Shown: positions 43,738-53,457, counted from the stretch's first letter. The stretch is DNA of 64,000 nucleotides from Algoriphagus winogradskyi (GCF_900182815.1 NZ_FXUA01000001.1:744001-808000); one strand, 5' to 3'. A program made the numbers and translations. Notes: generated by a model not told the origin, from the sequence alone.

Positions 43738-43760
43738 AAAATGCTTTGTTAAAGCATTTT
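43738..43760. repeat. Perfect palindrome AAAATGCTTT-GTT-AAAGCATTTT
   Basis: A perfect 10-base stem with a 3-base loop, flanked by AGCGT and AGCGAG. Both strands carry a T-rich tail, so it may end transcription, but the stem is AT-rich. It lies 114 bases past the porU2 stop (43874). Confidence 0.5.
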
Positions 43761-43873
43761 AGCGAGAGGCCAGCATGCAGGGCTGGAATCTACACCTAGC
43801 GACGGCAACGCCTAGAGTACGCTCAGAGGGGGATTACTGCAGATGAGCAGCTGGACAATCATTTTCAAATGAT

Positions 43874-46800
43874 TTACCTCAACAAATACATCTTCCCATA
43901 TCCCTTCTTAAATGCCTTATCTCCGGCAGTAGGTCTATGCTCCATGAATTGCCCGTTTTTGCGAACTAGAACGCGGTAGATATAGACACCATTGGCAAGT
44001 TGGTCGCCAAACTCATCCTTGCCGTCCCAAGCGTATTCGGTCAGGTTATTTCCGATGCGGATAGGACCTAATTCGTTCTGCAAAATCTCCCGGACAACTT
44101 TTCCGGTTACAGTCATGATCTGAATCTTAATTTCATCGGGCACTTCCATACCTGTGACCGTAAAGACAAAGCGAACACTCGTACTGAATGGATTCGGATA
44201 AGGATAAAAGTTCGTGATCTGGGATTCGTTGATCACCTCAAAAGTAACTTCATAAGGTTCACTGGAATCCTCATTAACCACTCTTAGGGTATAAATCCCA
44301 TCTTCCAATGGTCCTGGAATCAGTGAAACTTTGAAGTCCTCATCTTCTGAAGCTGGTGTCCAAGTCAAGTTTGGATTGGAGAAACTTACCCGCTTGAAGT
44401 CACAGGCCTCACAGTTTTGCTTCAGATATAGATCCAGCCCAACTGTGTCTTTCTTATACAATAAGGTTTGATCATTTTTAAGAAGGGCGGTGATCAGTAC
44501 ATTTGGCGAGACGATATCCCCGTCCATGATGTAGATTCCGTCAAAGTTTACATCCAGCAGTGCCGTAGAATTATCTCCCTCCACGATGAAGTAGGAACCA
44601 AGATCTACCTGATTATTGCGGAAAGTCTGCTCCCGCTGTATTCTAGGATTGGCAAAAATCTCTAGTTCATTCTCACCTGATTTCCCGATGGAATTAAACT
44701 CTATCGTAAAGTCAAATGACTCTCCGGCTTTCAGCGCAGGGAATTTCTTCGAGAATTCCTCCACTTTCTTGCTCGTCAGATGGGTCATATTCCAATTCAC
44801 CTGAATAGAATCCAAGAAATTGTACTTGGAAATATTCTTGAATTGCAGTTCCAGAAGCCCAGTTTCTCCCTCCCGCAGATTCACTTGCTCTTTGGCAGAT
44901 TTCAGGATTAAAACTCCCTCAGGAACTCCAGTATAATTCACCTGCCACTTATCCAACTGAGCTGGGGCGGTGGAAGCAGGATCATTCATACTATAGCGAA
45001 GTTTCAGATATGGATAAACATCCGTACTGATAAAAGACAGATCCATTTCCTGATCGTAAGTATTTCCTATCAAGAGATCCTCCTCCCCATTTTCCTTCAC
45101 TCCGATGATATCAAAGTAGGTTTTCTCCTCCTCATTGATCCAGTTTCGAGCATTCACATTTTGGAAGAAACGCTCCCAAGATGATGCAGGGCCAACTCTT
45201 GGTGTCAAAATCATCCCCGAAGTCAGGTAGCCTGAAAGCTCAGTATCGAAGGAGAGTGTTTGCTGAGAAGCCGGAACTTCCATGTTTTTATTCCCTACTA
45301 TCTCAATCGCCTCACCCGGACGCATGCCTTTTCTTCCGTAAAGAATATAAGGTTCACCTGTTTTCAAAGCTCGCAGCGTAGCCTCGCTTGCTCCAAATTC
45401 TTTCAGCTTTTCAAACGCAATATCTGGCCAAGCTTCAAAGGTGACATTGCCCACAGAGAAAATCACCACATAATCACCAAGTTTCACATTGTTCACATAC
45501 TGCTCCAGCATAGTCTGCCCCGGCGTTGTAATCCAGGAATTCTGAATACTCTGGATCATTTGCGGCACGCGACCACAAGCTCTGGAATCCAGTATATCAA
45601 ATCCGGGAACAGGAATCGCCAGGTAGGGCATCAGGCTTTTTTGCTCAAAAGCCACCAAACCCAAGGAGCCATTAGGACACAAGCGGCTGTTGGCATTATT
45701 CACATTATCAATGATCTGCGGGATCTGATTTAAGTAGAATTGAGTGTTGCGGAAAGAAAGTGTATCCACCGCAGCCCCAACCGTAAAGACCTCAATATTA
45801 GCTTGCTGATCTAGGTATTTCCAGCTTCTATCGGATTCTTTGATTTCCAGATTTGTCAACTGATCCTCAGCAAGCTGGTAAGTTGTGCGCTGAGTCCAGC
45901 CTTCTGGGCCAGATGGAATGAAAGAGAAACTGGAATTCGTCCAAGCATCGGTTTCGCCTGGTTTTGTTTCCTGAAATTTTGATCTCCAATAATAGGTGGT
46001 GCTATCCGAAAAAGCAGTCAGAGCCAAAGGCATTTCTGCCAATCCTCGTGTAGTGACTCGAACTTCCTTGCGATAGGCGGAATTAAATGCAACAGCAGTA
46101 TCCAATTGGATGATGATGGTGCGGTCTTCAATGATTTTTCCAGGTGCCTGAGCAATTAGCTTCGTCTCAGTTCCACTCACGATTCCATATTCTATGGGAT
46201 AAAGATTGAGTGTCCCGCTTAGTGGAATAAACTTGGTGAAGCTGACAGAATTATTGGCAAAGGTCATTTCCTCCACTTCCCTTTTCGAATTTACCTCAAT
46301 GCTAAATGTGTTTTCTCCAGCTGAATTTCGGCCGATATTTGGAATAGTAAAATTGATAGAATCAATTCTTGGGATATAGGGGATTTTTACCGGATCAAAG
46401 CTTTCGGTAGTTCCATCAGGCAATCTTCTACTCACTTTATACTCTATGGAATCAGTATCTACACGGCCGATATTTCTCAGGACGAAACTCAATTTCAAAC
46501 TATCCGAAAGTACAGAAATAGGCACTTCATCGAAGCTATCTACAGAAACCTCTTCGGCCTTGACCGCATAGTCAGCTTTGTCTGCAGGAAAAATCCTTAC
46601 GCCCGGATCACCATAATTAATCATCTGCTCCATGTGGGAGTAAGACAGCGGACTTGTGCCATAGTTATCAATATATTCCTCCTCAGCTTCCCGCTTTACC
46701 TCACCAAGTGTGCGATAAATCAAGGTACTATCGGCAAAAGCCTTTCTGTAAAACATATCCGAATAGCGGCGCAGATACACATCCACACCTATGGAGGAGT

Positions 46801-48892
46801 TAGCCAAAACTGAAACAGCTCCCTTATCCGGTGTAATCACCCAATCTTCCCCTTGGGTATAGCTATTCCCATAGGCACTTCCGTAGTCGCAACCATTGAA
46901 AAGCATGACTGGATATTTCCCCTTATTCTGATAATTCAGTGTGGGATCAGAGGCAAAACCAATTTCAATATCAATGACTGTAGGTGAACCATGTCCAAAA
47001 AACGTCAGCATGGATCGGCCTTCATTCAGATCTCCTGTAATGTCAATCACTTCAATGGTGGAATTTGAACGCTTGCGGTAGGTGGTGACATTTCCTCCAA
47101 GATAAGGTCCTTCGGCAATGGTTTTGAAACCATTCATGAAATTGAAATACCGCTCCAACTCAAACTCGGATACTCCGCCAGTGAGGTGAATCAACTCTTT
47201 TTGCCAAGGTTCAGCAATGCCAACCGCATCTTTTTCTATTGCCTTGCTCAGGTAATCTGCCAGGTGTTGTGAATTTCTAGCCGGAATCCTTCCTACTGCC
47301 AGGGCCGGAGCCAGAGGTTTGTCAGGGTCAAGTCCAAGGGTGTAAACATTGTCCGAAAAAGGAAACCCACCAGCAGGAACTAGGTCACGAAAGCTAAAAG
47401 CTGCGGGATTGTTTCGGTAGAAATAAGTAACACCACCAGCCCTGGCAGTGGAATAAATTGCCAAAGCTCTACCTGCAAGAAGCATGTGCGTGGGTTTGTG
47501 AACGGGAAAATACGCCCTCAAAAACTCATAGATCGCAGCGGGGGTATATTCTCCATAGGAAAACTGATTATACAAATCCTCAACTTTCACTGTGAGCGTA
47601 TCAAACCCTCCTCCTGCCGGCGAAGCTCTGTGTTCAGCATAGGATTTTAAGGGATTGTCAAATTGGCTACTCGGCTGCTCCAAAGCTGAATGTCCAACCA
47701 AAATATAATTAGCGGCTTGTGCAAGGTAATTCCTAAACTTAACTGGCTCTAGCGTAGCAATCGGGATGATATTCTGCTCGTTTTGAATCCAAACTTTGCT
47801 AGAATCACTTGGGATAGAAGACCTGAAAGCCAAGATCTGCCCAGTTTTACTTAGTTGTACTTTTTGTGGATTAATAGGATCTGCAATATCTATAGCTGAA
47901 TAATTTCCAGAAATTCCCGTGAGCTGGATTCTCTGATTTCCAGATGGGGAGATGAACAATTTTGAGGTAAAATCACCGGAACTGACATTATTTCTATAAG
48001 TGATTTTGGCATAAGCCACAGAAATATTATCCACAGATTCTGCTCCCGCCGAATTCACCCCAATGACTATACTTCCGTCCGAATTGAAGTCACTCATAGC
48101 TAGGTCTAAGGTGACCTGAGGATACTCGTATTGAAGGCTCGAAATAGTGCCAATAAGCCGCTGATTTGCTGCAGTAGGTCCAGCCAAAATTCTTGTGGTG
48201 TGAGGATTATACGACCTACCTACCAATCCGATTTCGAGCTTGGCCGTGCCTGTCCCCATTACTCCGAGTTGATTCAAGGTTAGCTGTCGGGTATTTCCTT
48301 TCGTGATGACGGCTGACATCCACCCTTGCCCCTGATCAAATTTGGATAATCTAAAGTCAAATGCATAACCCACACCCAGCGAATATTGCTCTCCAAGAGC
48401 CAATAATTTCTCTGATGCATAACTTGTCGCTACTGGCAATGATGCTTCTGGGGCAGATCGGAGATTCATCCGCTTTCCATTTTGCCCTGAACTAACTGTC
48501 AGAAAAAAAGCAGTGGTGTCAGAATTGGTGTTGAAATAGGGATTTGGGATCTTTTCAAAGTCCGTGTAAAGCAATTTATCTACCGTTCCGTCATTTCGTT
48601 GTCCAAAGAAATCTATGTAATCGCCCGAATCAAAACGTCCATCATTTTCTCCTTCTATGTGAATTGCCACTTCCTTTCCTCTATGATAAAGGCGGATAGT
48701 TCTAGGGTCCAAGCCAGTTAGGTTTATCCCTGAGTTGCTTAGTGAGGTGGCAGAAATCCGATGAATTCCATCTGAACCGGTTAGGATTTTATAGTAGGTT
48801 TGGTCATAATTATACCAAACAGGCTCCTGGGCTAGAGCTAGGTTGGAAAGCATGAGAAATGCCAGAAAAACGATGCTGATGTTTTTTATCAT
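43874..48892 (-). CDS. porU2: Type IX secretion sortase-like protein PorU2 (C25 peptidase family)
   Basis: 1672 residues with a signal peptide (VFLAFLMLSNLALAQ). The C25 gingipain-type peptidase domain has catalytic His in LTFFGHGSPT (about 634) and Cys in MLFNGCDYGSAYG (about 668). Repeated CARDB-like beta domains follow. An interleukin-like EMT inducer (ILEI) domain includes YVVIFSVGNVTFEAWPDIAF. A FlgD-like/type IX C-terminal domain includes NFYPYPNPFSTSVRFVF and ANGVYIYRVLVRKNG. P. gingivalis PorU (about 1160 residues) cleaves the C-terminal signals of secreted proteins and attaches them at the surface. This long form with its PorV2 partner is the second, PorU2-type version. It overlaps porV2 by 4 bases. 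Confidence 0.9.
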   Translation of the reverse strand: MIKNISIVFLAFLMLSNLALAQEPVWYNYDQTYYKILTGSDGIHRISATSLSNSGINLTGLDPRTIRLYHRGKEVAIHIEGENDGRFDSGDYIDFFGQRNDGTVDKLLYTDFEKIPNPYFNTNSDTTAFFLTVSSGQNGKRMNLRSAPEASLPVATSYASEKLLALGEQYSLGVGYAFDFRLSKFDQGQGWMSAVITKGNTRQLTLNQLGVMGTGTAKLEIGLVGRSYNPHTTRILAGPTAANQRLIGTISSLQYEYPQVTLDLAMSDFNSDGSIVIGVNSAGAESVDNISVAYAKITYRNNVSSGDFTSKLFISPSGNQRIQLTGISGNYSAIDIADPINPQKVQLSKTGQILAFRSSIPSDSSKVWIQNEQNIIPIATLEPVKFRNYLAQAANYILVGHSALEQPSSQFDNPLKSYAEHRASPAGGGFDTLTVKVEDLYNQFSYGEYTPAAIYEFLRAYFPVHKPTHMLLAGRALAIYSTARAGGVTYFYRNNPAAFSFRDLVPAGGFPFSDNVYTLGLDPDKPLAPALAVGRIPARNSQHLADYLSKAIEKDAVGIAEPWQKELIHLTGGVSEFELERYFNFMNGFKTIAEGPYLGGNVTTYRKRSNSTIEVIDITGDLNEGRSMLTFFGHGSPTVIDIEIGFASDPTLNYQNKGKYPVMLFNGCDYGSAYGNSYTQGEDWVITPDKGAVSVLANSSIGVDVYLRRYSDMFYRKAFADSTLIYRTLGEVKREAEEEYIDNYGTSPLSYSHMEQMINYGDPGVRIFPADKADYAVKAEEVSVDSFDEVPISVLSDSLKLSFVLRNIGRVDTDSIEYKVSRRLPDGTTESFDPVKIPYIPRIDSINFTIPNIGRNSAGENTFSIEVNSKREVEEMTFANNSVSFTKFIPLSGTLNLYPIEYGIVSGTETKLIAQAPGKIIEDRTIIIQLDTAVAFNSAYRKEVRVTTRGLAEMPLALTAFSDSTTYYWRSKFQETKPGETDAWTNSSFSFIPSGPEGWTQRTTYQLAEDQLTNLEIKESDRSWKYLDQQANIEVFTVGAAVDTLSFRNTQFYLNQIPQIIDNVNNANSRLCPNGSLGLVAFEQKSLMPYLAIPVPGFDILDSRACGRVPQMIQSIQNSWITTPGQTMLEQYVNNVKLGDYVVIFSVGNVTFEAWPDIAFEKLKEFGASEATLRALKTGEPYILYGRKGMRPGEAIEIVGNKNMEVPASQQTLSFDTELSGYLTSGMILTPRVGPASSWERFFQNVNARNWINEEEKTYFDIIGVKENGEEDLLIGNTYDQEMDLSFISTDVYPYLKLRYSMNDPASTAPAQLDKWQVNYTGVPEGVLILKSAKEQVNLREGETGLLELQFKNISKYNFLDSIQVNWNMTHLTSKKVEEFSKKFPALKAGESFDFTIEFNSIGKSGENELEIFANPRIQREQTFRNNQVDLGSYFIVEGDNSTALLDVNFDGIYIMDGDIVSPNVLITALLKNDQTLLYKKDTVGLDLYLKQNCEACDFKRVSFSNPNLTWTPASEDEDFKVSLIPGPLEDGIYTLRVVNEDSSEPYEVTFEVINESQITNFYPYPNPFSTSVRFVFTVTGMEVPDEIKIQIMTVTGKVVREILQNELGPIRIGNNLTEYAWDGKDEFGDQLANGVYIYRVLVRKNGQFMEHRPTAGDKAFKKGYGKMYLLR

Positions 48893-50022
48893 TTGTCTGT
48901 CCAGCTTTTAAATTTTCTGAAATCAGGATCCAATTTCTCCAAACTCACTTTTACACTAAACACATGGGAATAAGGTGTTTCTGAAACATTTCCAATATCT
49001 GAAAGGGCGTAATCAATCTGAAATCGCTCACTTATAAAAACCCCTATACCCATACTCGGCTGCATATTCAAGCTTTCTTTTCCCTGAAAATCCTTGATAT
49101 ACTGGAAATTCCCAACACCTGCGCGTAGGAAAGCAATATTCTGAAAACCTGCTTCCAGTCCAAACCGTGGGTCTATACTTAGCAAAGGCGTGCTAATCAC
49201 GGTGTTTCTTTCCCCATCAAAAGTCATATCCAAGTCCAAAGTCGTTAGTAAATTAAACTGCTTTCCGATTTGAAATGTGTAAGCCACGGAGGAAATCGCT
49301 CGTGGCAAGGTCAATTCCACAGAATTGACAGGAATCTCGTTATCTGTTTGTGAGTATATCTCCCTAACTAACTCGGCATCATGAGACCAAGCATTGAAAG
49401 TGGTAGTGATATCACGAACCATCAAGCCCAGCGTCAACTTGTCTTTCACATAGATTCCGCCCACATCTAATCCAAAACCCCATGCTTGAGCGAATTTACC
49501 TACATTTCTATGGATGATTTTGGCGTTCATGCCCACTTTGAATTTGTCTGATAGATCCCGTGCATAGCTGAGAAGCATGGCATAATCTGCCGCATTGAAA
49601 AACTGGATATTATTGTAATTCAAAGCGCCATTCGCATCATAGAGAAATCGGGTATCGGGAATATCGTCCACTCCAAAGCGAATGATAGAAACAGCAACTT
49701 GGCTTCGGTCTTTGATAGGCGTAGTGAAACTTAGATAATCGTATTGTGCTACTCCGGCAAAGTATTCCGAGTGCATTAGGCTGAACTCATATTTATGCTG
49801 GACTCCCATCAGGGCCGCAGGATTCCAATAAGCCGCCGTCACATCGCGCACAGCCGAAACCTGCGCTCCACCCATCCCTAGAGCTCTGGCTCCTACTCCT
49901 ATGCTGAGAAATTCATTGGAATATTTGGGAGCTAAATCTTGAGAAAAAACATGCGTATTCCTCCCCATTAAGAGTATTAAGAGAAAGGAATAAAAAACTG
50001 TAGTTGCTCTGCTAAAATTCAC
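48889..50022 (-). CDS. porV2: PorV2-type outer-membrane protein of type IX secretion
   Basis: 377 residues of the PorV/PorQ beta-barrel family. The start is GTG (50020-50022), followed by a hydrophobic signal (TTVFYSFLLILLMGRNTHVF). LSIGVGARALGMGGAQVSAV is the family hallmark near the N-terminus. Next come DVTAAYWNPAALMGVQ and a FadL-like barrel, with the C-terminal strand ISERFQIDYALSDIGN. PorV shuttles cargo from the translocon to the PorU sortase; PorV2 is the partner of PorU2, encoded with a 4-base overlap. No further secretion genes are in the window. Confidence 0.9.
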   Translation of the reverse strand: MNFSRATTVFYSFLLILLMGRNTHVFSQDLAPKYSNEFLSIGVGARALGMGGAQVSAVRDVTAAYWNPAALMGVQHKYEFSLMHSEYFAGVAQYDYLSFTTPIKDRSQVAVSIIRFGVDDIPDTRFLYDANGALNYNNIQFFNAADYAMLLSYARDLSDKFKVGMNAKIIHRNVGKFAQAWGFGLDVGGIYVKDKLTLGLMVRDITTTFNAWSHDAELVREIYSQTDNEIPVNSVELTLPRAISSVAYTFQIGKQFNLLTTLDLDMTFDGERNTVISTPLLSIDPRFGLEAGFQNIAFLRAGVGNFQYIKDFQGKESLNMQPSMGIGVFISERFQIDYALSDIGNVSETPYSHVFSVKVSLEKLDPDFRKFKSWTDK

Positions 50023-50167
50023 CTTTCAAAATAAACCAAATAATCAGTCCAATGGTAACCGGTGCGAAAAATAATGAAATAATGCCGCTATAATTATCTT
50101 CTATAATGCCAGAAACCTTACTTACTTTCTTTTCTTGCTCTGAAGGAAGACCCGTGAGCTAAACCAT
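50012..50167 (-). pseudogene. Possible small membrane protein with early stop
   Basis: From ATG at 50165-50167 the frame reads MV, TAG, then LTGLPSEQEKKVSKVSGIIE and LFFAPVTIGLIIWFILKGEF to the stop inside the porV2 start region. One good membrane helix is seen. The in-frame TAG at codon 3 blocks the natural ATG, and no other common start codon follows. It overlaps porV2 by 11 bases, suggesting former coupling. It may be decayed, misread, or use an unusual start. Confidence 0.35.
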
Positions 50168-50982
50168 CTTAACGCGAGTTTTCACCCTATAATTAAGTCG
50201 ATTTCAACCATTTACTGATACAATTGCGGAAATACACCTAAAACATGGAAACTGGATTTGGCTTTGATTGACGGAAAACAGAAATAAGCATTAATACGGA
50301 TCGTACCGTTGGCACTCATAGTCTCCTCAATGCTCCTCATTACCCTGAATTTCGCTTCGCTGTATTCAGGGCTAATACTGGATGTGCCGCTGGCACAAAT
50401 AATAATATGTGTATCTGCAGGGATGCACGTACCAGAATTTTGTCTAGTTCAAGCCCCCCCCCTTAACACTTTTGGAAAGGGAGTATTGGCAAATTTGAAC
50501 CTCTAGCCTAAATTAAAAGCACATACGTGCACTTAAGTGCAACTTCACTAATAATAAATTGAATAAACAGTTTGCCCAAGGCAACACCTGTAAAAGCCCG
50601 GAATGCAATTCTAGGTGAATGCAGCATATGAAAATAGCGAAGAGTGTCAAAGGCAGGATCGGTAATCAATTTGGTACTACAAAGGTCCAGACCACCTGTC
50701 CGCCCCCGTACATAAATATGTTCAGAAATTTAACATTTCATTAAAGTTGGAAAGCCAATATTTTTTTTGAAAACTTTTTTTCCTCCAAGTTCAAAAAACC
50801 TAAAACATCGATCTGAGTGAAATAAGAGTGGTTTTTTGACTATATCACTATACCTACTACCTGTTTATCACAAGGAAATAGGTTATACAAGGTAGCTTGG
50901 AAAAGATTGGTATAATTTTTCTTTACCAAGAAGGGACGGGAATAGGTATTTTCCGAAACATTGACACATAATCACCTTACAA
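50168..50982. other. Long intergenic region with MITE-like element and poly-C tract
   Basis: About 815 bases between porV2 and padR (divergent). It contains element copy 2 (50299-50660) and, inside that, a nine-C tract (50454-50462). 50661-50982 should include the padR promoter; I recognise no other structure there. Confidence 0.5.
50299..50660. repeat. Palindrome-rich MITE/REP-like element, copy 2 (diverged)
   Basis: The ends GATCGTACCGTTGGCACTC and GAGTGTCAAAGGCAGGATC are inverted with 15 of 19 matches and correspond to the ends of copy 1 (34103-34390). Inner dyads CCCTGAAT...ATTCAGGG (50343-50371) and GTGCC-GCT-GGCAC (50384-50396) and the segment CACCTGTAAAAGCCC also have counterparts there. 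About 70 bases longer than copy 1. No ORF. Confidence 0.6.
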
Positions 50983-51312
50983 ATGAATGTCGCCAACACA
51001 CAGATTCAAATGCGCAAAGGGCTCTTGGAGTTTTGCGTGTTGCATATCATCTCTCGAGGCGAGGTTTATACTTCAGATTTGATCGAAGAGCTAACCCAAG
51101 CTCAAATGATCGTAGTGGAGGGCACGCTGTACCCACTGCTCAACCGTCTAAAGTCTGCCTCATTGGTCGAATATCGCTGGGTAGAGTCTGAATCCGGTCC
51201 GCCGAGGAAATACTACTCCATCACGGAAGAAGGAAAATCCTTTCTGAGCACTCTCTCCAACACCTGGGATTCACTAGTCAATTCCACCCTTCTTATCACC
51301 TCAAAGAATTGA
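50983..51312 (+). CDS. PadR-family transcriptional regulator
   Basis: 109 residues with the PadR winged helix: QIQMRKGLLEFCVLHIISRG, YTSDLIEELTQAQMIVVEGT, LYPLLNRLKSASLVEYRWVE and GPPRKYYSITEEGKSFL. It is a dimeric repressor type that senses small molecules or membrane-active compounds. It leads an operon with a 31-codon ORF and a PspC-domain protein, a common Bacteroidota arrangement; it probably regulates that operon. Confidence 0.93.
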   Translation: MNVANTQIQMRKGLLEFCVLHIISRGEVYTSDLIEELTQAQMIVVEGTLYPLLNRLKSASLVEYRWVESESGPPRKYYSITEEGKSFLSTLSNTWDSLVNSTLLITSKN

Positions 51313-51314
51313 TC

Positions 51315-51410
51315 ATGAAATCTAGCCCTACATCAACTATCTCAAAGTGGAGCAACTCTCTAACAGGCGAGATTCCATCTGACCGTAAAAATTTAATGAC
51401 AAACAGATGA
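51315..51410 (+). CDS. Possible 31-residue ORF between padR and the PspC gene
   Basis: ATG at 51315, two bases after the padR stop, and TGA at 51408-51410 overlapping the next start as ATGA. It encodes MKSSPTSTISKWSNSLTGEI and 11 more residues, with no hydrophobic helix. The two tight junctions suggest a translated coupling peptide or small protein, but no family is recognised. Confidence 0.35.
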   Translation: MKSSPTSTISKWSNSLTGEIPSDRKNLMTNR

Positions 51411-53395
51411 AAAAGACTATAAGTATAAACATCAGTGGGATTCTTTTCCACATCGAGGAAGACGGCTATGATACGCTCCGAAAATACCTGGATGCGATCA
51501 ATCAGCACTTTTCTTCCTATAAAGACAATCACGAGATCATCTCCGATATTGAAAATCGAATTGCCGAGATCTTTCTAAGCAATCTGAAAAACAATAAGCA
51601 GGTAATTTCTGCGGAAAACGTAGACAAACTCATCGAGAAGATGGGGACTATAGCAGATTTTGCCTCTGTAGATGAGGAAAAAGCGGAAGTTGATCAAGAA
51701 GAGGAAAATACTGCCAAAGACCAGGATTTCTATAAGTATGTCACTCCTCCGGAATCTGAGAGAAAAGGGTATAAAAAATTAATGCGCCTGGAAAACCGTA
51801 AAATCCTCGGTGGTGTTTGTGCCGGAGTGGCTCATTATTTTACCATAGATCCACTTTGGACCAGACTGATTGCCATCCTTTTGCTTTTCTCTGGGAATCT
51901 ACGGTTCAACTTCGGTTTCTTGGATATTTGGCCATTTGATGACTTCAGGTTAAACCTAAGTTTTGGGATTTTCGCAGCAGTAGCCTACATCGTATTATGG
52001 ATTATCCTTCCTGTTTCCTATGAAATTGAAGAGGATAAGAATATCAAAAAACTATATCGGAACCCTGACGATAAGGTAATCGGTGGTGTGGCAAGTGGAT
52101 TGGCAGCATACTTCGGTGTGGAAGTGGTCTATACAAGATTGGCATTGGCCTTTTTGATTTTGGCGGGTGGATCTGGATTCTTGATTTATCTTATTCTATG
52201 GATTATCACACCAGTGGCGAGTTCGATCACTGAGCGTATACGTATGAAAGGTGGGGAAATCACGCTGGATAATATTGATTCGACCTTGAAGGAAAACATA
52301 AACCCTATCCCAAAAGCCCCAGAATCAAAAACTAGGCAAATCCTTCTTACTCCATTTAGAATAATAGGACAGGTCATCGAAGCTATTGGATCAGCTTTGG
52401 GACCATTAGGAAGATTCTTCCTGAATGTGATCCGGGTGATCTTCGGTTTATTTGTATTCTTTATTGGATTAGGATTGACCATCGCACCTATATTTAGTTT
52501 GGCTGTTTACTTGGGCATATTTACCAATGACGACTACCGAGTACTAATGGATAATTTCCCAGTGGAGCTATTCTCCAATTTGATCCCAATCTGGTTAGTG
52601 GTAGGAGCATCGTTCCTCTTAATCATCCCAGGTATTATCATCATTCTGCTAGGGCTTAGCGTTTTGATGCAAAAGAATCTAATTGGCTCCAGATTTGGCT
52701 TTGTAGCACTTGGCTTATGGTTGCTTTGTGTAGGAATCTGTGCTTTCCAAATCCCATTGATCGTAGCACAATTCAAAGAAGAGAACTGGCATAAAATCGA
52801 AAACACAGTGCCTGTCACTGAAGGAATCATGATTCTGCGACTAAACCCAATCGGTGAAGAGTCGACGTTCAATAACGTAAACCTGAAAATCGAAGGGACT
52901 TCTGATAGCACAGTCACACTTCGCGAGGATTTCTTTGCCAGAGGCAAAACTAAAGCAGAGGCAATGAATAATGCCAAAATGATCACTTACCGATATGAAG
53001 TATTGGATTCTATGATCACCTTCGATGAAGGTTACGATGTTTCCAACTTGGATAAGTTCAGAGATCAAAAACTGAATCTCTTTCTGGAGATACCTTATGA
53101 TAAACCATTTATCATGGAACGCTCGCTTCTTGAAATCCTAAGAAACACTATTTATAGAAATGGCTACAGTTCAAACGATCTTTCCCAAAATGCAATCTGG
53201 ACATTTAATGAGCAGGGATTAGTATGCTTGACTTGCAAAGAGGATGTTGAGCTGGAGGAGGAAACTGAAGATGTAAACTTTGAGGTAGAAGAACCCGATA
53301 CTGGAGAGTACGACAGAGCACAACTCGACAGTATAAGTCGGGCAAAATTTAATCAGTCCCAAGCTCCCGTAGATACCTCAGTTGTAATTGACTAA
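51407..53395 (+). CDS. PspC-domain envelope stress protein
   Basis: 662 residues. A short N-terminal domain, ISINISGILFHIEEDGYDTL, is typical of Bacteroidota PspC proteins. Two PspC domains follow: ENRKILGGVCAGVAHYFTID with a helix (about 130-200), and NPDDKVIGGVASGLAAYFGV with LIYLILWIITP (about 220-270). Then come more helices (about 310-450) and a soluble C-terminal part. PspC senses or protects against membrane stress in the phage-shock response; no PspA or PspB is encoded here. It is followed by a strong terminator. Confidence 0.92.
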   Translation: MKKTISINISGILFHIEEDGYDTLRKYLDAINQHFSSYKDNHEIISDIENRIAEIFLSNLKNNKQVISAENVDKLIEKMGTIADFASVDEEKAEVDQEEENTAKDQDFYKYVTPPESERKGYKKLMRLENRKILGGVCAGVAHYFTIDPLWTRLIAILLLFSGNLRFNFGFLDIWPFDDFRLNLSFGIFAAVAYIVLWIILPVSYEIEEDKNIKKLYRNPDDKVIGGVASGLAAYFGVEVVYTRLALAFLILAGGSGFLIYLILWIITPVASSITERIRMKGGEITLDNIDSTLKENINPIPKAPESKTRQILLTPFRIIGQVIEAIGSALGPLGRFFLNVIRVIFGLFVFFIGLGLTIAPIFSLAVYLGIFTNDDYRVLMDNFPVELFSNLIPIWLVVGASFLLIIPGIIIILLGLSVLMQKNLIGSRFGFVALGLWLLCVGICAFQIPLIVAQFKEENWHKIENTVPVTEGIMILRLNPIGEESTFNNVNLKIEGTSDSTVTLREDFFARGKTKAEAMNNAKMITYRYEVLDSMITFDEGYDVSNLDKFRDQKLNLFLEIPYDKPFIMERSLLEILRNTIYRNGYSSNDLSQNAIWTFNEQGLVCLTCKEDVELEEETEDVNFEVEEPDTGEYDRAQLDSISRAKFNQSQAPVDTSVVID

Positions 53396-53402
53396 TATTA
53401 AA

Positions 53403-53429
53403 GGCACCCAAATGGGTGCCTCTTTTTTT
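53403..53429 (+). terminator. Rho-independent terminator after PspC gene
   Basis: GGCACCC-AAAT-GGGTGCC (53403-53420) followed by TCTTTTTTT. It ends the padR-pspC operon 8 bases past the stop. Confidence 0.92.
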
Positions 53430-53457
53430 GTATCTTTTGGGTTAAACCCAAAAGAAT

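Larger units (their letters stand above)
43281..43873. other. Intergenic region with hairpins, no gene
   Basis: 593 bases between the esterase and porU2. It holds a strong hairpin (43528-43564), a weak heptamer-like stretch (GGTTGAA, GGTTGTG, GTGAGGA, GAGGGTG, about 43626-43660) and a perfect 10-base palindrome (43738-43760). No ORF is convincing. Confidence 0.5.

Noticed and set aside
50454..50462. Nine-C tract as a phase-variation switch
   Set aside because: It is inside a non-coding repeat, far from any start codon; no gene would be switched by it as far as I can see.
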